Source of the DNA: Phalacrocorax aristotelis
Taxonomy: Eukaryota > Chordata > Aves > Suliformes > Phalacrocoracidae
Direction: 5' to 3'
Assembly: GCF_949628215.1 (NCBI RefSeq)
Contig: NC_134276.1
Coordinates: 4,801,690-4,865,689, forward strand
Length of the DNA: 64,000 nucleotides
Below the pieces are notes generated by a model that saw nothing but the letters and a program-made list of their open reading frames with translations, made no database searches and was not told where the DNA came from. Below are positions 1 through 13,300 of the stretch, piece by piece. Both the position numbers and the translations under genes were made by a program. The number at the start of each line of letters is the position of its first letter. Position 1 is the first letter of the stretch.

Positions 1-257
1 GAGCAGTGTATAATGAGCGAGGTTATGGCATGGGGTTGAGTGTTGCAAGAGCTGAGCTCTTCCGCTGGGTCTGTATCACTCACTGGTGAGATTTGGATTT
101 GTCGCTTCAGACCAGCAGGGCCTTAAGCTCTTTCTCTGGTTGTTAAAATGCACAAACTGGTGTTGAAGGGTGTGGTGCAGCTTAGTGTTTGGAAAGAAGT
201 GTAAGGCTGGTTTACTGGTAAAAAGAGCCTTAGAAAAGCCAAAGCATTATAACTCTA

Positions 258-312
258 ATTCGTAGAGTAATTGAGGTAGGAAGGGACCTCTGGAGGTCAT
301 CTGTCCACAAAG
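258..312 (-). mobile_element. Old CR1 3' fragment
   Basis: AATTCGTAGAGTAATTGAGG, then TAGGAAGGGACCTCTGGAGG and TCATCTGTCCA, match the reverse complement of a CR1 3' end with several substitutions. Similarity fades after about 55 bp. Confidence 0.65.
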
Positions 313-3300
313 AAGGGTCATGCTTGCTTGTGCTGCTAGCCTGCACTGCTCTCTTTACTGGTTGTGCATGGTTCAGTGAATTTTGAATTTCTGAATATTG
401 TTTCCTTGCAACATTCTTTCCATTGCTTGTCTGGTCTGTGTATCTTCTGAGTTTGAGAACTGTTTGGGTTGAATTGTGCCAAACTGCAGACTGGAGCCTT
501 TCCTCTGCACACCCTTTGCTCCATGGACAAATGCCTGGAAAACAGTCTGATTCAGAGCAGATTTCAAGCCTGTGGATCCTCAAAGAGGCTCACGATTTAT
601 ATCTGGGGCTCTGATGCATGAGGGGACATGACACCGCATGCACAGAGGTGGCTGAGCCATGTGAGGGCCAGCTCCTAAACTGGAGCAGATGCCACCCATT
701 TGGCTTCACCATGAAACCCTGTGCTATCAAGAGCCCTTGGCTGGGCAGTTGGACCCCGAGCAGCTCCGCTGTCCTGCCAGGCAGAGGCGAGCAGCTGGAG
801 GGGGTAACACCAACAGCCATAAGTGTGCCCACCACAACCAGGTCTCCAACACAACTCAAGCCTTATCTCGCAATAAGACCCATTGAGGAGCGCCCTTGAT
901 TTGAGAGGGACCTCTCGGACAGTCTGGGCTGAGAGGGTTGGGGCAAGTCTTTACCCTCTTCTTCAGATCTGCATTTCCTGGGCTTTTGAAACTTTCCTCT
1001 AACCCTCCCCCTCTAAGAAGCCCTCAGCCATTCCCTCTCCCCCAGTTTAAATAATAATGCAACATTTTTGATAGTTATCTGTCTCCCACCCAGAGCCTCA
1101 TCAACAGGGCATAGAGCTTATGTCTGCTTCACGTGGGCAGGCACTCTTTCTTTTTTTGCAATCTATGAAAGGCTAACAGAAGAAAGCTGTTTGCTATCTG
1201 TGCTGTTGCTTAATCCTCAGTCTCCAATTCCCTCTATCAGCACTATCAGCGAGACTTTTCTCTCTGCCACCATGTTGCAGAACAGCAGATAACATAATCC
1301 TAAATCCAAGGTACAATTTTGACCCTTCCGCCATACCGAGCTTATTTTTGAAAGCAAAGTCTCTTGCATCAGATGAATCACAGCTGGTAATATTCTCCTT
1401 CAGCCTATATTTCCTCAGTATCAAATCAAGCCCCATGTGCTTTCTGCTGTCTTATTTTCTGAAACTATTTTCAGTTTTCATTTGAAAATGTCTTTTAATG
1501 TGGTCATGCGTGTAAGAATTTCTGGTAAGAGGAATCACAAAAATTCCATGATGCATCTCTCCCTCCTAAAGACCTTTGATTTATGACTAAGAAAAATTAT
1601 TCTTGCTGCCCATAAAGTAATTTTTCCAGCATGTTGGTTACACACAGGGTAAGATTAGTTCCAAATCCAGATAGCTGTGGATTTATCAAGCCATCTAAAA
1701 TGCACATACACACACATATGCTTAAAAAAGATCCAGTGGGCCAATTTTTTATGTTACAGAGAGTAAATTAAATCAAATTAATTAAGTTACCTTGGCTTGC
1801 TACCAATGGAGTTGAGGCTGGGACACGGCCCAGTTCTGCGTAGGTATTACCATGATCACCTGCACTTGCCTTAGACCAGACTTTTCCTCTGTGTACCAAT
1901 TACCAAACAATAGTAATATTATCTGGTTTATTTTATATTAACAAATGCTTGCAACCATATATCTGCTTTACTTACAAATAATAATGTCTTATAGGAACAT
2001 ACCTTCATCCTTAACTGTATCACAGTGAAAAGCACGTGATTGATGAAGGAGCTTTTTGGAAAAGCCCAAGTGGTTTGGATTTAAGCCCTCTGGAAAATTA
2101 CTATGAGCCAACCTCCAAACTCATGAGACATTTTTTGAGGGAAAGACTGTGGCTAAACATAATGGGTTAATACATTAAGTAGAAAGGGTATGAGGAGGTC
2201 TTTTTCCAGAGAAGGGGCAGCTGCAACGCTGGGTTTTCATGGAAGCAGTTATGACCCTGCCACCTCCAGTCACGTAGGCTGGCTTGGAAATCACAAACGT
2301 TATTAGTTTGTGTGTGCATGTGTGTGTAAAACCTTTGCTTCACATCCTTAGAGTGTGCTTAATTCTCCCCCAAGATCAGGAAATGTTCCCCCCCTGCCCT
2401 GCCAGCACCTCCAAGTGGCTATGCCCATTTGACAGTGTGACTCCAGAGGCAGGAGCTGGGGCAAAATCTCTGCACATCATAGGCTTGGAATTAAGGATCC
2501 TGCAACCACGCTGTTACCTCTGAACATCCCTGGTCCCAGGCTGCTGCTCCTTAAGCAGTTTATGCCACCTGTGCTTGTGCCACTGGCACCCTGTGGCCTT
2601 CAAGGGCTCAGCAGATCCTGGCTGCCGTGGTTAATCCTGGAGGTGCCAATGACACCCTCCAGTTCAGGCCTGGAAAAATCTCCTGAGCAACCCAGTCCTT
2701 TCCTAAATTATCTTGGATTGCTGTGAAGAAGAGTTTGACCTGTAAATTAGACAGTAATTTAGAGAAAGACTTGGCCCTTTATTCCTCAATGTGGTCACAT
2801 GCTGCTAGTGGTGCCTGGTGGCATCTCGTGCTCCTGCAGCTGCCCAGCATCAGTGGCTGCTGGAATCACTTTCTGAGCCCTGACCCAGCTCCGTAAAATG
2901 GGAGCAAAGTTTGGCTGCTTTAGAAAAGCCATCCAGAATGGTTTCTGCATCCCTAGTATCTCTCCTTCTTAACAGAAAATGATTACTTACATAGTTTGAA
3001 GGCATCTTTTGAGTCAAGTCAAATAAAGCACCAGAACTAACTATAGCCAGGAGTTTCCAAACTTGTTTGGGGTATTTCTAGTTTTGGGTACCTGACTTGT
3101 GATCTCCTCATGGACCAAAAGCCTATGCTGTGTTCTCGTTGGCATGTGTTCGGTTGCTCACACGAAGACCCCTAAAATTTTCTAGTGATGGGAAGATCTT
3201 GCTGCCTTCTTTTTGTGGGCAAATGCATAGTACATGACTATAAACCCCCCACCTTCTGCTTCAGGTCTTTCAATGTGGAATTAAAACAAGCCACACACAG

Positions 3301-4241
3301 CAGTGTCTCTTTGGGACTTCATATTTGCACATTATTATTTTCCTCTGTGGACTGCAGGAGAGGAAGAGGCAGCAACATCTGATGGCAGAGGAATTTGAGC
3401 AGCCGAAACAGGGTAAAATCCAAGAAAACAGTGAAGCTTTGGTAGATTTTCTTCCTGCCCTGGAGTCTAAATAGTTTTTCCATCCCACAAAAACACTCAT
3501 GAAAGGGAGGTGCTTTTCTCTTCTCCTTGTTTAACTGTAACAAGGAGCATGCTGTGAATAAAAGGTGCTTCCAAGAGCATCTGGAAATACTTCCCACCCC
3601 AAGCAGAGACTGGAGACTCCTGCTGTGAATGCTTTGCTGCATTCAAAAAAAGAGAAAAATGAAACTCAGCTAGGACGTTTGCATGGGTGGGGTAGCAGCA
3701 GGTGGAGGAAACACAGGCTGGATGTCAGCGAGCAGTGGGTGCCCCATGGGGACACTAGTGTATTCTGCTGTGAATGCAACGCCACTGACCCGGAGCAGCC
3801 GCTTGACTCTGTGATGGAGCATGCAGGGTTTTTTTCCAGCTGTCCTGGTGCCTTTTGCGATGGGAACAACCTGGTTAAGAGCTAGCCTTGGTCTGTTGAA
3901 CCTCTTGCAGTGGAGGATGACTCCCACTGGGCAGCAGGTGTCCTGGCTGGCAGTGGAGGGAACCCTCCAGGTTTTTAGTTGCTAATTGAGTCCATTTGCT
4001 GGGGGGCCATTTCTGTGATGCTCATTTGTTGGCTATACCTGACTGTGGCCAATTCACAAAGTGGGCAACACCCACACCGTGAAATGACGGTGAGGATCGC
4101 TTTGGTGTGCCTGATAGATGGAGTCATCCCCTTCTATAGCCAAACCGTCTCTGCCACGGGCAAGTGCCTGTTACAAAACTGGAGAGACAGTGAGCTCCTG
4201 AGACTGTGCTGGTTCTCCCAGGGAGTTCTGGAGGGGCTCTA

Positions 4242-4266
4242 TCTCACCTGACACACACACACACCC
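4242..4266 (+). repeat. Short CA microsatellite
   Basis: About nine CA/AC dinucleotides lie in intergenic DNA. Confidence 0.75.
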
Positions 4267-4349
4267 ACAGCCCTTATTTTGAGGGCTGGAAGGATTTGTA
4301 GTCAGTGTGCAAAACTGCAAGAACTTGGTGTTCAGTTGCCATGCTCTGA

Positions 4350-4432
4350 CATAAATGACCTTGGCCCGGTTAGTTGATCTCTCAGTGTTTCAGTTTCTTA
4401 TGGGACTGTTAAGGCTTCCCTTACCTTGAGGG
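4350..4432 (+). mobile_element. MIR (CORE-SINE) relic, probable
   Basis: AATGACCTTGGCCCGGTTAG, TGATCTCTCAGTGTTTCAGT and CCCTTACCTTGAGGGC parallel the MIR segments TGACCTTGGGCAAGTTAC, CTCTCTGTGCCTCAGTTTCC and CTACCTCATAGGG. It is more decayed than the other two copies. Confidence 0.55.
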
Positions 4433-7400
4433 CATGCTCCTTATTGTCTGTGAGAGGCTAGGGGATCACAGGAGAGACGGATGGTACATGACTTGGCACT
4501 TATGTGTGCTATAAAATGTTCTCAGCAAGGTGCTTCTCCCTTTCCTTTCTGCAAGCATGTACCTTGCTAGTGAAGCTTACAGTTCAGCCAGTCCTGGTTG
4601 CAATATTTTTTTAAGACCTGGTAAATATGGCCATCTAATGATGCCACTTTTACAGAACAAGATTGGCTTCAGAAGACGCATAACGCAACCACAGGCTCAT
4701 CAGTGGGTCACAAATCTTGTCTGTGAGGGCACAGTTTAATTCACCCCAGCTGCTAGAGGTGCTCCAATATCCTCTTGCGCTCCAGTTCTTTCGCTTGCTA
4801 CCCCTCCAAGCAGGGTGGGATGGGTATATTACTCTTTCCTGGACAATGTCAACTGAAGATCAGAGATTTTTTTTTTTTTTTTTATGACTTGCTTCATGAA
4901 AGCCTGAGGTTTTCTGAGCTGAAGATAGAAATAGCTTCTGTAACCTAACGGAGGCTGTTTGGCACAGGCTGTTCACTTGCTGGCTTCCCAGTGGCAAAAT
5001 CCCAGCAAGAGCCTCAGAGGGTGATATGTGGAGAATAGATAAAAGACATAATATGGCAGAGAAGAAAATCTGAAAGTTTTCTCATGCGTGTGTCTGTCTG
5101 TTGAGATGTATTTATTATCAGTTTCATATAATTTTATATTTTCCAACATATTTCAGATATATGGTATGATATAAAAATATGGACTCTCACGACAGTGTTA
5201 TAAATGATTGGAAATTACCAGCTGGGAAGTTTGTCATCTGCAATATATAACACAATGGAAGCATGTTGTATTAAAAAAATCTATATTTCAAAAATAAAAT
5301 AATAAAAAAGAAACCCTTGTCAGAAGCAATCTGTTTTCCAGGAATATTCTGGATGTAAAGTGGAGATTTATAAACCCTGCAGTGTGTGCACAGAAAATGG
5401 ATGAAAACATGAGCTGCTGGTTGGTGTTAAACTGCAGTGGCGTTCCTGCAGCTCTCTGCATCCAAGCCATGTGTACAGCATGGACCGCTTCCAGCGGGAT
5501 CCAGCAGCATTGCCTTCCTCCTTTCCAAAACTTGGAAGACCGCACTTCCCTGGTGGGGTTTGCACAGGTATGGGACAGATGTTCGCTAGTCAGAAACTGG
5601 CCTTGCTGAGCTTTGGACATAATTCTGGACCTTTTTTTTTGCTCTGTCTTTTTTTTTTCCCCGGAGACTAGGAAATTAATGTATTTAATTTAGATGAGGA
5701 TGCGAAGAGCTGCTGTTTATCACAAAAGAAGTAGACATTTGCATTTATGTGAAGGTAACTAGATTTTTGACTATCATATATTTCAGCACAGTTGTGCATC
5801 CACAGGAATAAAATTCATGTTTTTGTGCCAAATATCCAGACATCTGTCAATTGAAATGCAACTGAGTGTGTTTGACTCAATAAATAGCAGGCTGTCATTG
5901 CGAGGACTTGCCACCCAGAGAAGCCGTGGCAAATGCTATGCATTTGGCTATTGATAGTTGTTGATCTATGTGACAATGGCACTAATAAGGCTAACCAAGC
6001 TGGCCCATGGAAAGATGAAAATAATCCCCAGACGTTCAGCTCAGGTTTGGAAACAGGCGGCATCTACAGCTCTCATATTAGCAAACACTCAGGGGGATGT
6101 GGGATGAGCATAGAAAGGGCCAGAAGTGATGAAAGACATACTTCACATTGCATTTCTGTGAAAATCAGCTACGGGAGCACGGTGGTGGCAGAAATGGGCC
6201 CACTGGCCTGGCCAGTAAACGCTCACGTGAGCAGCAGCCAGGGGCTGTACTGGGGCAGGGATATAAACCTGGGGGTCCTGGCCTGAACAGAGCCATGCTG
6301 GTGAATCCCATTCACAAAACAAGCAATACCTAATATTTTAATTCAATGGACAGTCTGATCTAGGAGTCCTTCCATTTTATGGCATCCTTGAACTATCCAT
6401 TTTTTCCCCGGTTTCTTAACCAGCTGCTTGTCATTAATATCCTTTTGGAAAGCCAAGAATTTCTTTTCCCCCTAAAGACGCCTAAGCTTCCATGCTTCCT
6501 TGACTCGTCGCAGAGCCTCCAAGAGAACGTCTCCCAGCTACTTGCTAAAAACTATTTTTAGGGAATAGATTTACTGCTGAAGAATAATTCAAGTTTTTCC
6601 TTCCCTGCAGACATCTTCCGCGAGGCCGTGGCACAGGCTGTTCGTTTGGGTGGGATAAGTGCTCATGGCCAAGGTTCACCTCCAGGAGCTGTCGGTGAGG
6701 GTGAGACTCATGGAAGCCAACAGCAACCACCATCTGAGCCCAGCTTCGGCTCCTTTTATAGCCAGTGAAGAGAAATAGTCACTTCTAGAGTGTGAGGCGT
6801 ATGCCCTAATGTAGCCATCTGTCTCAGGATGAGACGGATCGTGGCCCGATTTCTCTTGATTGACTGTAACGGGAGAGTAGCACCGTTAGTTGAATGGATG
6901 GTGATACTTCAGGAGCCTAATAGTGGACAGGATGGACACCTCCTTTGATCGCTTCTGCTGGAGAAGGAGCTACGTCTACTTTATGTGACAGGTCTGAAAA
7001 GGACCAGTGAGAGCTTTGGGTTCAAGTGTGCATGAAACTTTAGCTAAGCTCCTGGATGGCTGGTGGCACAGTGACCTCAAGGCTGGAACAAAATCCTGAT
7101 GCAAAATAAATACCTGAAAATGGACAGAGAGGTACTTACGGGGCTGAGAGTGGATTCATTCAGTCCTTTTCAAATATACTAAAAATAAGCACAAACACTA
7201 ATGGCCTCTTCAATGGTTGGGAAGATATTATCGTTAATGGACTTCTGTGCTCACTGTCCACTCTCCGCCTAAAATTAGTTTGGTGTCATTGGCCAAAGTC
7301 AGACAATATTGCCTAGGCTAATTCTGTCTGAGTGAGATAATGGGCAACATGGGCACTCCTCCAGGGATTTCAGGTGGCAGAGCTGTAAAATATTTAGTGA

Positions 7401-7502
7401 GATAAGGACCGATGCTGTTTCAAAATAGTCCAGAGCAACACATCAAAACCAATTTTTGAAATGCCAGAACAATGTCCCCTGCATCCTGGTGTGTTTTCTG
7501 TG

Positions 7503-7574
7503 CCCCCCCCCCCTTTTTTTTTTTTTACAGAAATAGCCCTTGGGGGGGGGGGGGGGGAAAGAAAAAAGAAAAAA
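7503..7574. repeat. Homopolymer cluster C11-T13 ... G16-A-rich
   Basis: An 11-base C run (7503-7513) and a 13-base T run are followed 15 bp later by a 16-base G run (7542-7557) and an A-rich tail. It is prone to polymerase slippage and assembly error. The C and G runs could pair. Confidence 0.9.
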
Positions 7575-10157
7575 AACACTGAAGCCAAAAGTGGGAGGAT
7601 TTGATGGATCTATGTAAACTCTGCATTTATTCTATTCCAGCTCCCCCTTTTTTCTGGAGGTGGAAGATTTTCTTCTTGCAATTTATAATCTTATAATATT
7701 ACCTTTGCACAAGACTGGGGAAGGTGGGGAATGTGTTTCTGGTAATTTCTAGCTGCTTTTATTAGATCATAGGCTAATTCCCAATCTTTGAATTACGTGC
7801 AGCCTTATTTACACTACATTATTATTTCATTTACGGGCCCCTCAGAGCTCTCAGTCACTTCGGGGAGCTCACTAAATTTGCCTTTCATCACGTATTAATG
7901 AAGTGTTAATAGCTCACCCAAGCCATTTTTGAGCAAATACCATGTGACGTGTTTGTTTTGTGCAAAAAGCCCATGTGCTTTGCTAATGTATGACCGGTGG
8001 GGACAAGGCACACGCCACCTTACTGCTAATTCCTTCTCCCTTTGCTTGCTTTGCTTGCGCACGATGTCCTGGCCCTTCGGGGACCGGCACGGGCCTCTCT
8101 GCAGCAAACCGACCTCCTGAAGCTCTGCGCACCCCGTCTGGTGGCAGAGGGCAGGAGAATGAGGCAAAGTCATTGAAAATCGGGCAATTTCTGGAGGCTG
8201 GCCCACGGCAGGAGATCTGCTAGATTTGCACACGACTGGCAGCTGGCGTGCTGGGTGAGCAGAAACGGGCTAGAGCGTTGCCTGGAGGAGCAAGGGTGGT
8301 GAACTACCTCGTGCTGCCCAAATCGGCGGGGCGGGAGGTCTGAGGCTGTGCCTCGCTCGTCAGCCTGCTCAGGGATTTGGGGGTTTTGACTTGCCTGTTA
8401 CTGCCTGTCCTCCAGCAGTTAATTCTGTCAGTGTGTTTGCTCCTGGTTATTGATTTCTGGTGTGTTCTTCCCTCCAGACTGAGAGCAAAATTTCCTGGAT
8501 TTTGGTTTTTTTAAATGACCTCGGTGAATGAATTGAGCTGGGTGAAAAAGGCAGATTTGCATTCATGGGCAGCTTTATTCTTTGCTAATTTTTTTGTGAA
8601 ACAAGCAAGTTCCAAATGCAGGGGGAGAAATCCAACCCTTTTTTGCCAAGTCCCACCAAGAAGGAGCGTTTCATCACCTTTTTTTTTCCCCGGTAGTCAG
8701 GAAGCATCCATTTTCCATAGTCCCTTCCTCGTTGTATCTTTTGTGGTCCCTGGTTCAGGTGGCTTTCCCAAAATGGAGCAAGAGGGTGAGGAAGGAATAA
8801 GAAAGTAAACAAAATATGTTACATTTTCTTATCTTCCCTTTTTTTTTGTCTTCAACTTCTGCCTGATGCCTTCTGCCCTGACTTGGCAGTGCTTTGGATT
8901 AGTGCTCCTGCAATACAGAGAAGAATGAAACCTGAAGCGCCGGGGCATCTGCTCCTGGGCATCACGCTAACCAAGCAAGCCGGTGCAGGATCAGGCTGTT
9001 GCACGCAAGGAAGTGATGGGAAAAGGCACAGCGTTGTCTCTTAAAAACACTTTCAGGAAGAGCTTATTGACAGATCGTTAATAAATGCTCTGAGCACATT
9101 TCAGAGGTGACCTGTGAGAGAGAGGGTGATAAGGCTTCTGCAGAAGGTTTTATTGTCCCGAAAACACCCCTCCCTGAGCAACCCCCAGCACCTCCCTGCT
9201 GCTCAGGCAGCGGGACGGGGCAGCAGGGAGCTGCGGAGGGGCTGACGGAGACTCTTGTTCTGCATGATGGAAGGACTTGGAGAGGCAACGCCGCCCTGAG
9301 GAGCAGACCTCGCTACTAATTCAGCATTCCCGTTAGCGAGGAATGACGCCTGCGGCCCCCTCCAAAGGACGGGGCGCGTTTCTCGCAGCGCGCTGTGTTG
9401 CAAGGTCCATTGCGGAGCGCTGCTGAAGGAACAGAATAGTGTTTAAACATATTCAAGAAGCGTGGTGCTTCCTTTTCTTTAATGCACCTCCCATGAATTC
9501 TCCGGGATATGTCACAGGATGTGACCCTCTTACAGCTGACCTTTTAATAACAATAAAATCACTCAGTGGTGCACTTTATTTTGATTTATTGTTGCACAAC
9601 ATAAAGGGATTATATATCAAAGGAGGCACTAAAATGATAAGACTAATAAAAACAGACCAAAGGAAGATGGGGAATAACTGGGAGAAGTTTCATTGGCATT
9701 TTCAGTCAAAAGAGATAGGAAACCATGGCTTATCTTGAACAGCCCTGGAAAGGATTTTTTTTTTCTCCTTCCTGACAGCTGAAAATGCAGAGATCATGTC
9801 AAAATAAACTCATATTTAAAAAAAAAAAATGTACAGGCTATGTAGAATCTATCTCCAATAATTGAAGTACTGGACATTTTCTGCAGGCTTCAGCTAGGTT
9901 ATTTTTTGCATTTAAATGATTTTCAAAAAGGAGATTCATCCAGAGCCTTCATATATTTTGATTTTATTTCTTTTTTATTATCAGGGCACTTTGATCCGTT
10001 GGCATAGCAAATATCAAAAGTTAGACTGACAAACACTTAAAGATTTTCTTTTAAGAGAAGAAGCTATGAAAGGGGCAATCATTGCTCAAAAGCTGCTATT
10101 TTATGTCCCTTCCAAATATTAGGAATAAATGCTGGTGGGGGTGCTTTCATGCCCACA

Positions 10158-10193
10158 CCCCCCCATCCCCCCCCACCCCCCCCACTGCCCCCC
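10158..10193 (-). repeat. Four G-runs: strong G-quadruplex motif
   Basis: The plus strand has C runs of 7, 8, 8 and 6 bases separated by AT, A and ACTG. On the minus strand this is four G-runs with loops of 1-4 nt, a textbook quadruplex-forming motif. Confidence 0.85.
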
Positions 10194-13027
10194 AAGTGAT
10201 TTGTGCAGAGTTTGCTGCTGGGGAGAGATTCCCAGCTGAGGTGGAGCAATTCCTGTTGTCTTCCTTATTGCAGCAGGGTCCGAGGACCCCGGTCGTGGCT
10301 GGCCGCTGCACAGCGGTACCTGGTCTCTCCAGCGGATCTTGCCGTGGAGCACAACGTGGTTGTGCTGGAGTGGGTGGCTGTCCATCTCTTAGCGCCGGCA
10401 CAGCCGTTGTGGCTGTGGCTTACCCAAACACATCCTTTGGGCAAGGCGTGGAGCGCCAAGGAAATGGTATTAGAAGAAAACATCAAGGTAAACGCTTAGG
10501 TTTGGACCGAAGTGAAGCTTGCTGGTGTTCAGCATTTGTCCTGGGCTCTCAGAGCACGTGTCTTTGCATACAGAGAGGGCAGACACTGAGCCAGACTCGG
10601 CAGTGAGGTTCCCCAGGACGTCCCCCAGCCTCACTGCGCATGGTGGTGAGCCAAGGCCAGGAGAGGAGCTGGTCCCGGAGGTGGACCCGCAAGAGCCAGC
10701 GCACTCTGCCAGCCTCCTTGTGCGGGTAAGGGGCTGAAGCAGAGAGCAGCCGCCGCGTGCGGACAAAGAATGCGCTTGTCGAAGCAACGTGCATGGCAAC
10801 TAAAATTGTGAATTTGAGTTATGTTTGAATAGATTCAGTAAAAGATGCCGGGAAACCTTTGGAAATGTCAAAACATTACTTCTTTTCCCTTTATGGATTG
10901 TTGGAAGTGAGTGTTTTGCATTTTTATGTGATGTTTAAAGAAATCCTAGTTCCATAGCAGCCTTTTGGTTGACTTATGGCAAAAGAAGAAAATTTTTTAA
11001 AACATGCCTCAATCATTCTGTATGAAACTAAAGGTTTAAAGTGAGGATTTTATCACCGTTCAGCCAAGAAGTTGTTCAAATTCTCCCTCCCAGTTCTACC
11101 TGATCTCCTTTCTCCTCTACTTTTTTCAGCAGAGACATATCAGGAAAGCTCTGCTACCAGGAGGCTAAAATTCAGCTCATCAACATGGACACGGGAGGTC
11201 ACCTAGTCCAGCCTTTTTCTTCTACTCTAAGCCTTAGAAATTAGCACACATTAACATTTCATGAGTTGCAGCTCACACAGTAGCCGTCTAAAAGCAGGAC
11301 TGGCTGCGCTGCAAGTCAGCCCTTCTGAGGGTGTTTTGAGTGCAGCTGCTGTGGTTAATTCACGTGCTGGTTGTGACTGTAAGACCAGCCCACTAATGTC
11401 ACAGCTGGACTGCAGTCCTCTGTGTGCCTAGAGTAAATGCGCTGGAGACTGTGGAAAAGAGCAAAATAATCAAGAATGAAGTCTGAAAACACAAGAAAGA
11501 AGGTCTTGTAAGGAAAGAGAAGAAATGTTTCTGACTAAGGGGGTGGCATGCTATTTCATGGGTTCCTGTCTTTGAGGAACCCACAGACAGGTGTGCAATG
11601 AGTGTTAACGGGGCACTGGAAGGTCACAGCCAGCGGGACGAGGGGGAGGAGGTAGAGAGCAGCCAGAGGTGGAGAAAAGACCCGGATAAGAGCAAGTGAG
11701 ATGAAAGTGTCCGAGCAAGGATTGGTGGGACTCTGATGCTTGTTGCAGTCCCAGCTGAAATGGATACCTGAGCCCATTCCTGAACAAGGACCTTCACGAA
11801 AGACGTTTTTGGCTTTGCAGTTTTATCCTGTTGGCTGGTTTAGGAGCTGAGCTCCTCACTGAGTGTCTCTCGCTATGAGGCTGGGGAGCATTTAATTTCT
11901 TATTCCAGGAGTGGAACGTAAAAGATGAAGAGGAAATGGCTGAGTTCAAAAGGTTAGGTTGGGTTTTCTCCATCAACATCCACTGACTTTATTTTACTGT
12001 AGAGGCACTTACCTGAGGCGCCTGCTCGAGCAGGATGGTCCTGTGGACAGACATGGCCAGAAGACAAAACCAACCACCAGCCCACCTAAGGCCTCATCTA
12101 CAACTTGGAAATATAAATTTAGGAGGAAGAATTTGGCCATCTTTAAGTAGTTTTATGTTGCAAAAATGTACAAACAGGACTGCTTTTCATGCCTTCCCTA
12201 GGGTTTTCAGAGAGGAGTCTGCTTTTCCCTACTCGATCATAGAAAATATTAAAAACATCCTTGGACCTGGATCACTCTCTTGCACAGGTTCACGGCCAGA
12301 GCCAGAGCCTGTGCCAGCACAGATGGCATTGTTAGACATGTGAGGGGAATAAAGAAAAAAAAACAAGAAGAAAAATGCTTTTCAAGAGTCGTCAACCCTC
12401 CAACTTTGAAGTGCCAGGGCATGTTTGCTGCAGTCATTTCTCAAGGTCCCCACAGAATTGCTGAGAGGAAGAAAGCTGTGTTTAGAAAAGCTGCCAGATG
12501 ACAAGACCTGGGGATGTAGGACACCGAGCAATCACACGGTGCTTTGCTTGCTCAAAGTGCACCTGCAGGGAGGGGAGCAGGGGTGGGGGGGTGTGTGTGT
12601 CGTTGTGAGTGTCAGGGGAGAGCAGGAAGGGATGAAAGATTCTCCTAAATGCTTATAAATACCTGAAAATCCATCCTGTGGCTGCTTCTTTTAAACACAC
12701 ACACATTTTTATATAGATATGTGTATTTCTATGTGGACATACAACTCCTTTTCAGTCGTGGGCTGTGAGTAGCCCAGCAAGCTCATGCAGCTTGGCGTGC
12801 CTGTGTGCTGTGTAGGTGTGAAGCCCGGAGATTCCCAAAGCCAAGGGCACGCAGGAGACCTTCCTTGGTGCTGTCTTATCAAACACTGGAAGTGGCTTTT
12901 CCTGGTGTGACTTCCCACGACACATGAGCACCGGCGGGTCAGCATGAGAGTGTGGAGGAGAAGCAGAGTGATGCCGGTGTGCAGTATCTTCTTGCCCCAA
13001 ATATTTGTCCTGAAGCAGAGCTGGCAC

Positions 13028-13300
13028 AAGGGGTGATGGTTTTAAACTAAGGGAGGGTAGATTTAGGCTGGATATAAGGAGAAAATTTTTTACTATGTGG
13101 GTGGGGAAACCCTGGCCCAGGTTCCCTGGAGAGGTGGTCGACGCCCCATCCCTGGACACATTCCAGGTGAGGCTGGATGGGGCTCTGAGCGACCTGATCT
13201 AGTTGAAGATGTCCCTGCCCATGGCAGGGGGGTTGGACTAGATGGCCTCTGAAGGTCCCTTCCAACCCAAACCATTCTATGATTCCATAATTCTATGATC
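13028..13300 (+). mobile_element. CR1 LINE, 5'-truncated 3' tail
   Basis: About 270 bp matches the avian CR1 3' end: GGTTTTAAACTAAGGGAGG, then AGGTGGTCGACGCCCCATCC, then GGGGTTGGACTAGATGGCCT, ending in the family's terminal TTCTATGATTC-type short repeats. The 5' end is truncated, as is normal for CR1. It lies in the intergenic region downstream of TENM4 and has no intact ORF. Confidence 0.93.

Larger units (their letters stand above)
1..13027. other. Intergenic region downstream of TENM4 (first part)
   Basis: No exon, RNA gene or intact repeat is recognisable beyond the CR1 and MIR relics, homopolymers and short microsatellites listed separately. A small CpG-dense patch lies at 9289-9422, and sequence from about 8,000 to 10,800 is richer in CG than its surroundings. 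Open frames here, including 174 codons at 10082-10606, are carried by low-complexity C-rich sequence and are not called as genes. Confidence 0.75.

Noticed and set aside
10082..10606. Open frame of 174 codons, plus strand
   Set aside because: It runs through a C-homopolymer tract, resembles no protein family I know and overlaps equally long frames on the other strand, as expected for GC-rich intergenic DNA.
11190..11225. CR1-like words (GGGAGGTCACCTAGTCCAG)
   Set aside because: The match is too short, with no flanking CR1 sequence; it may be a relic but cannot be supported.
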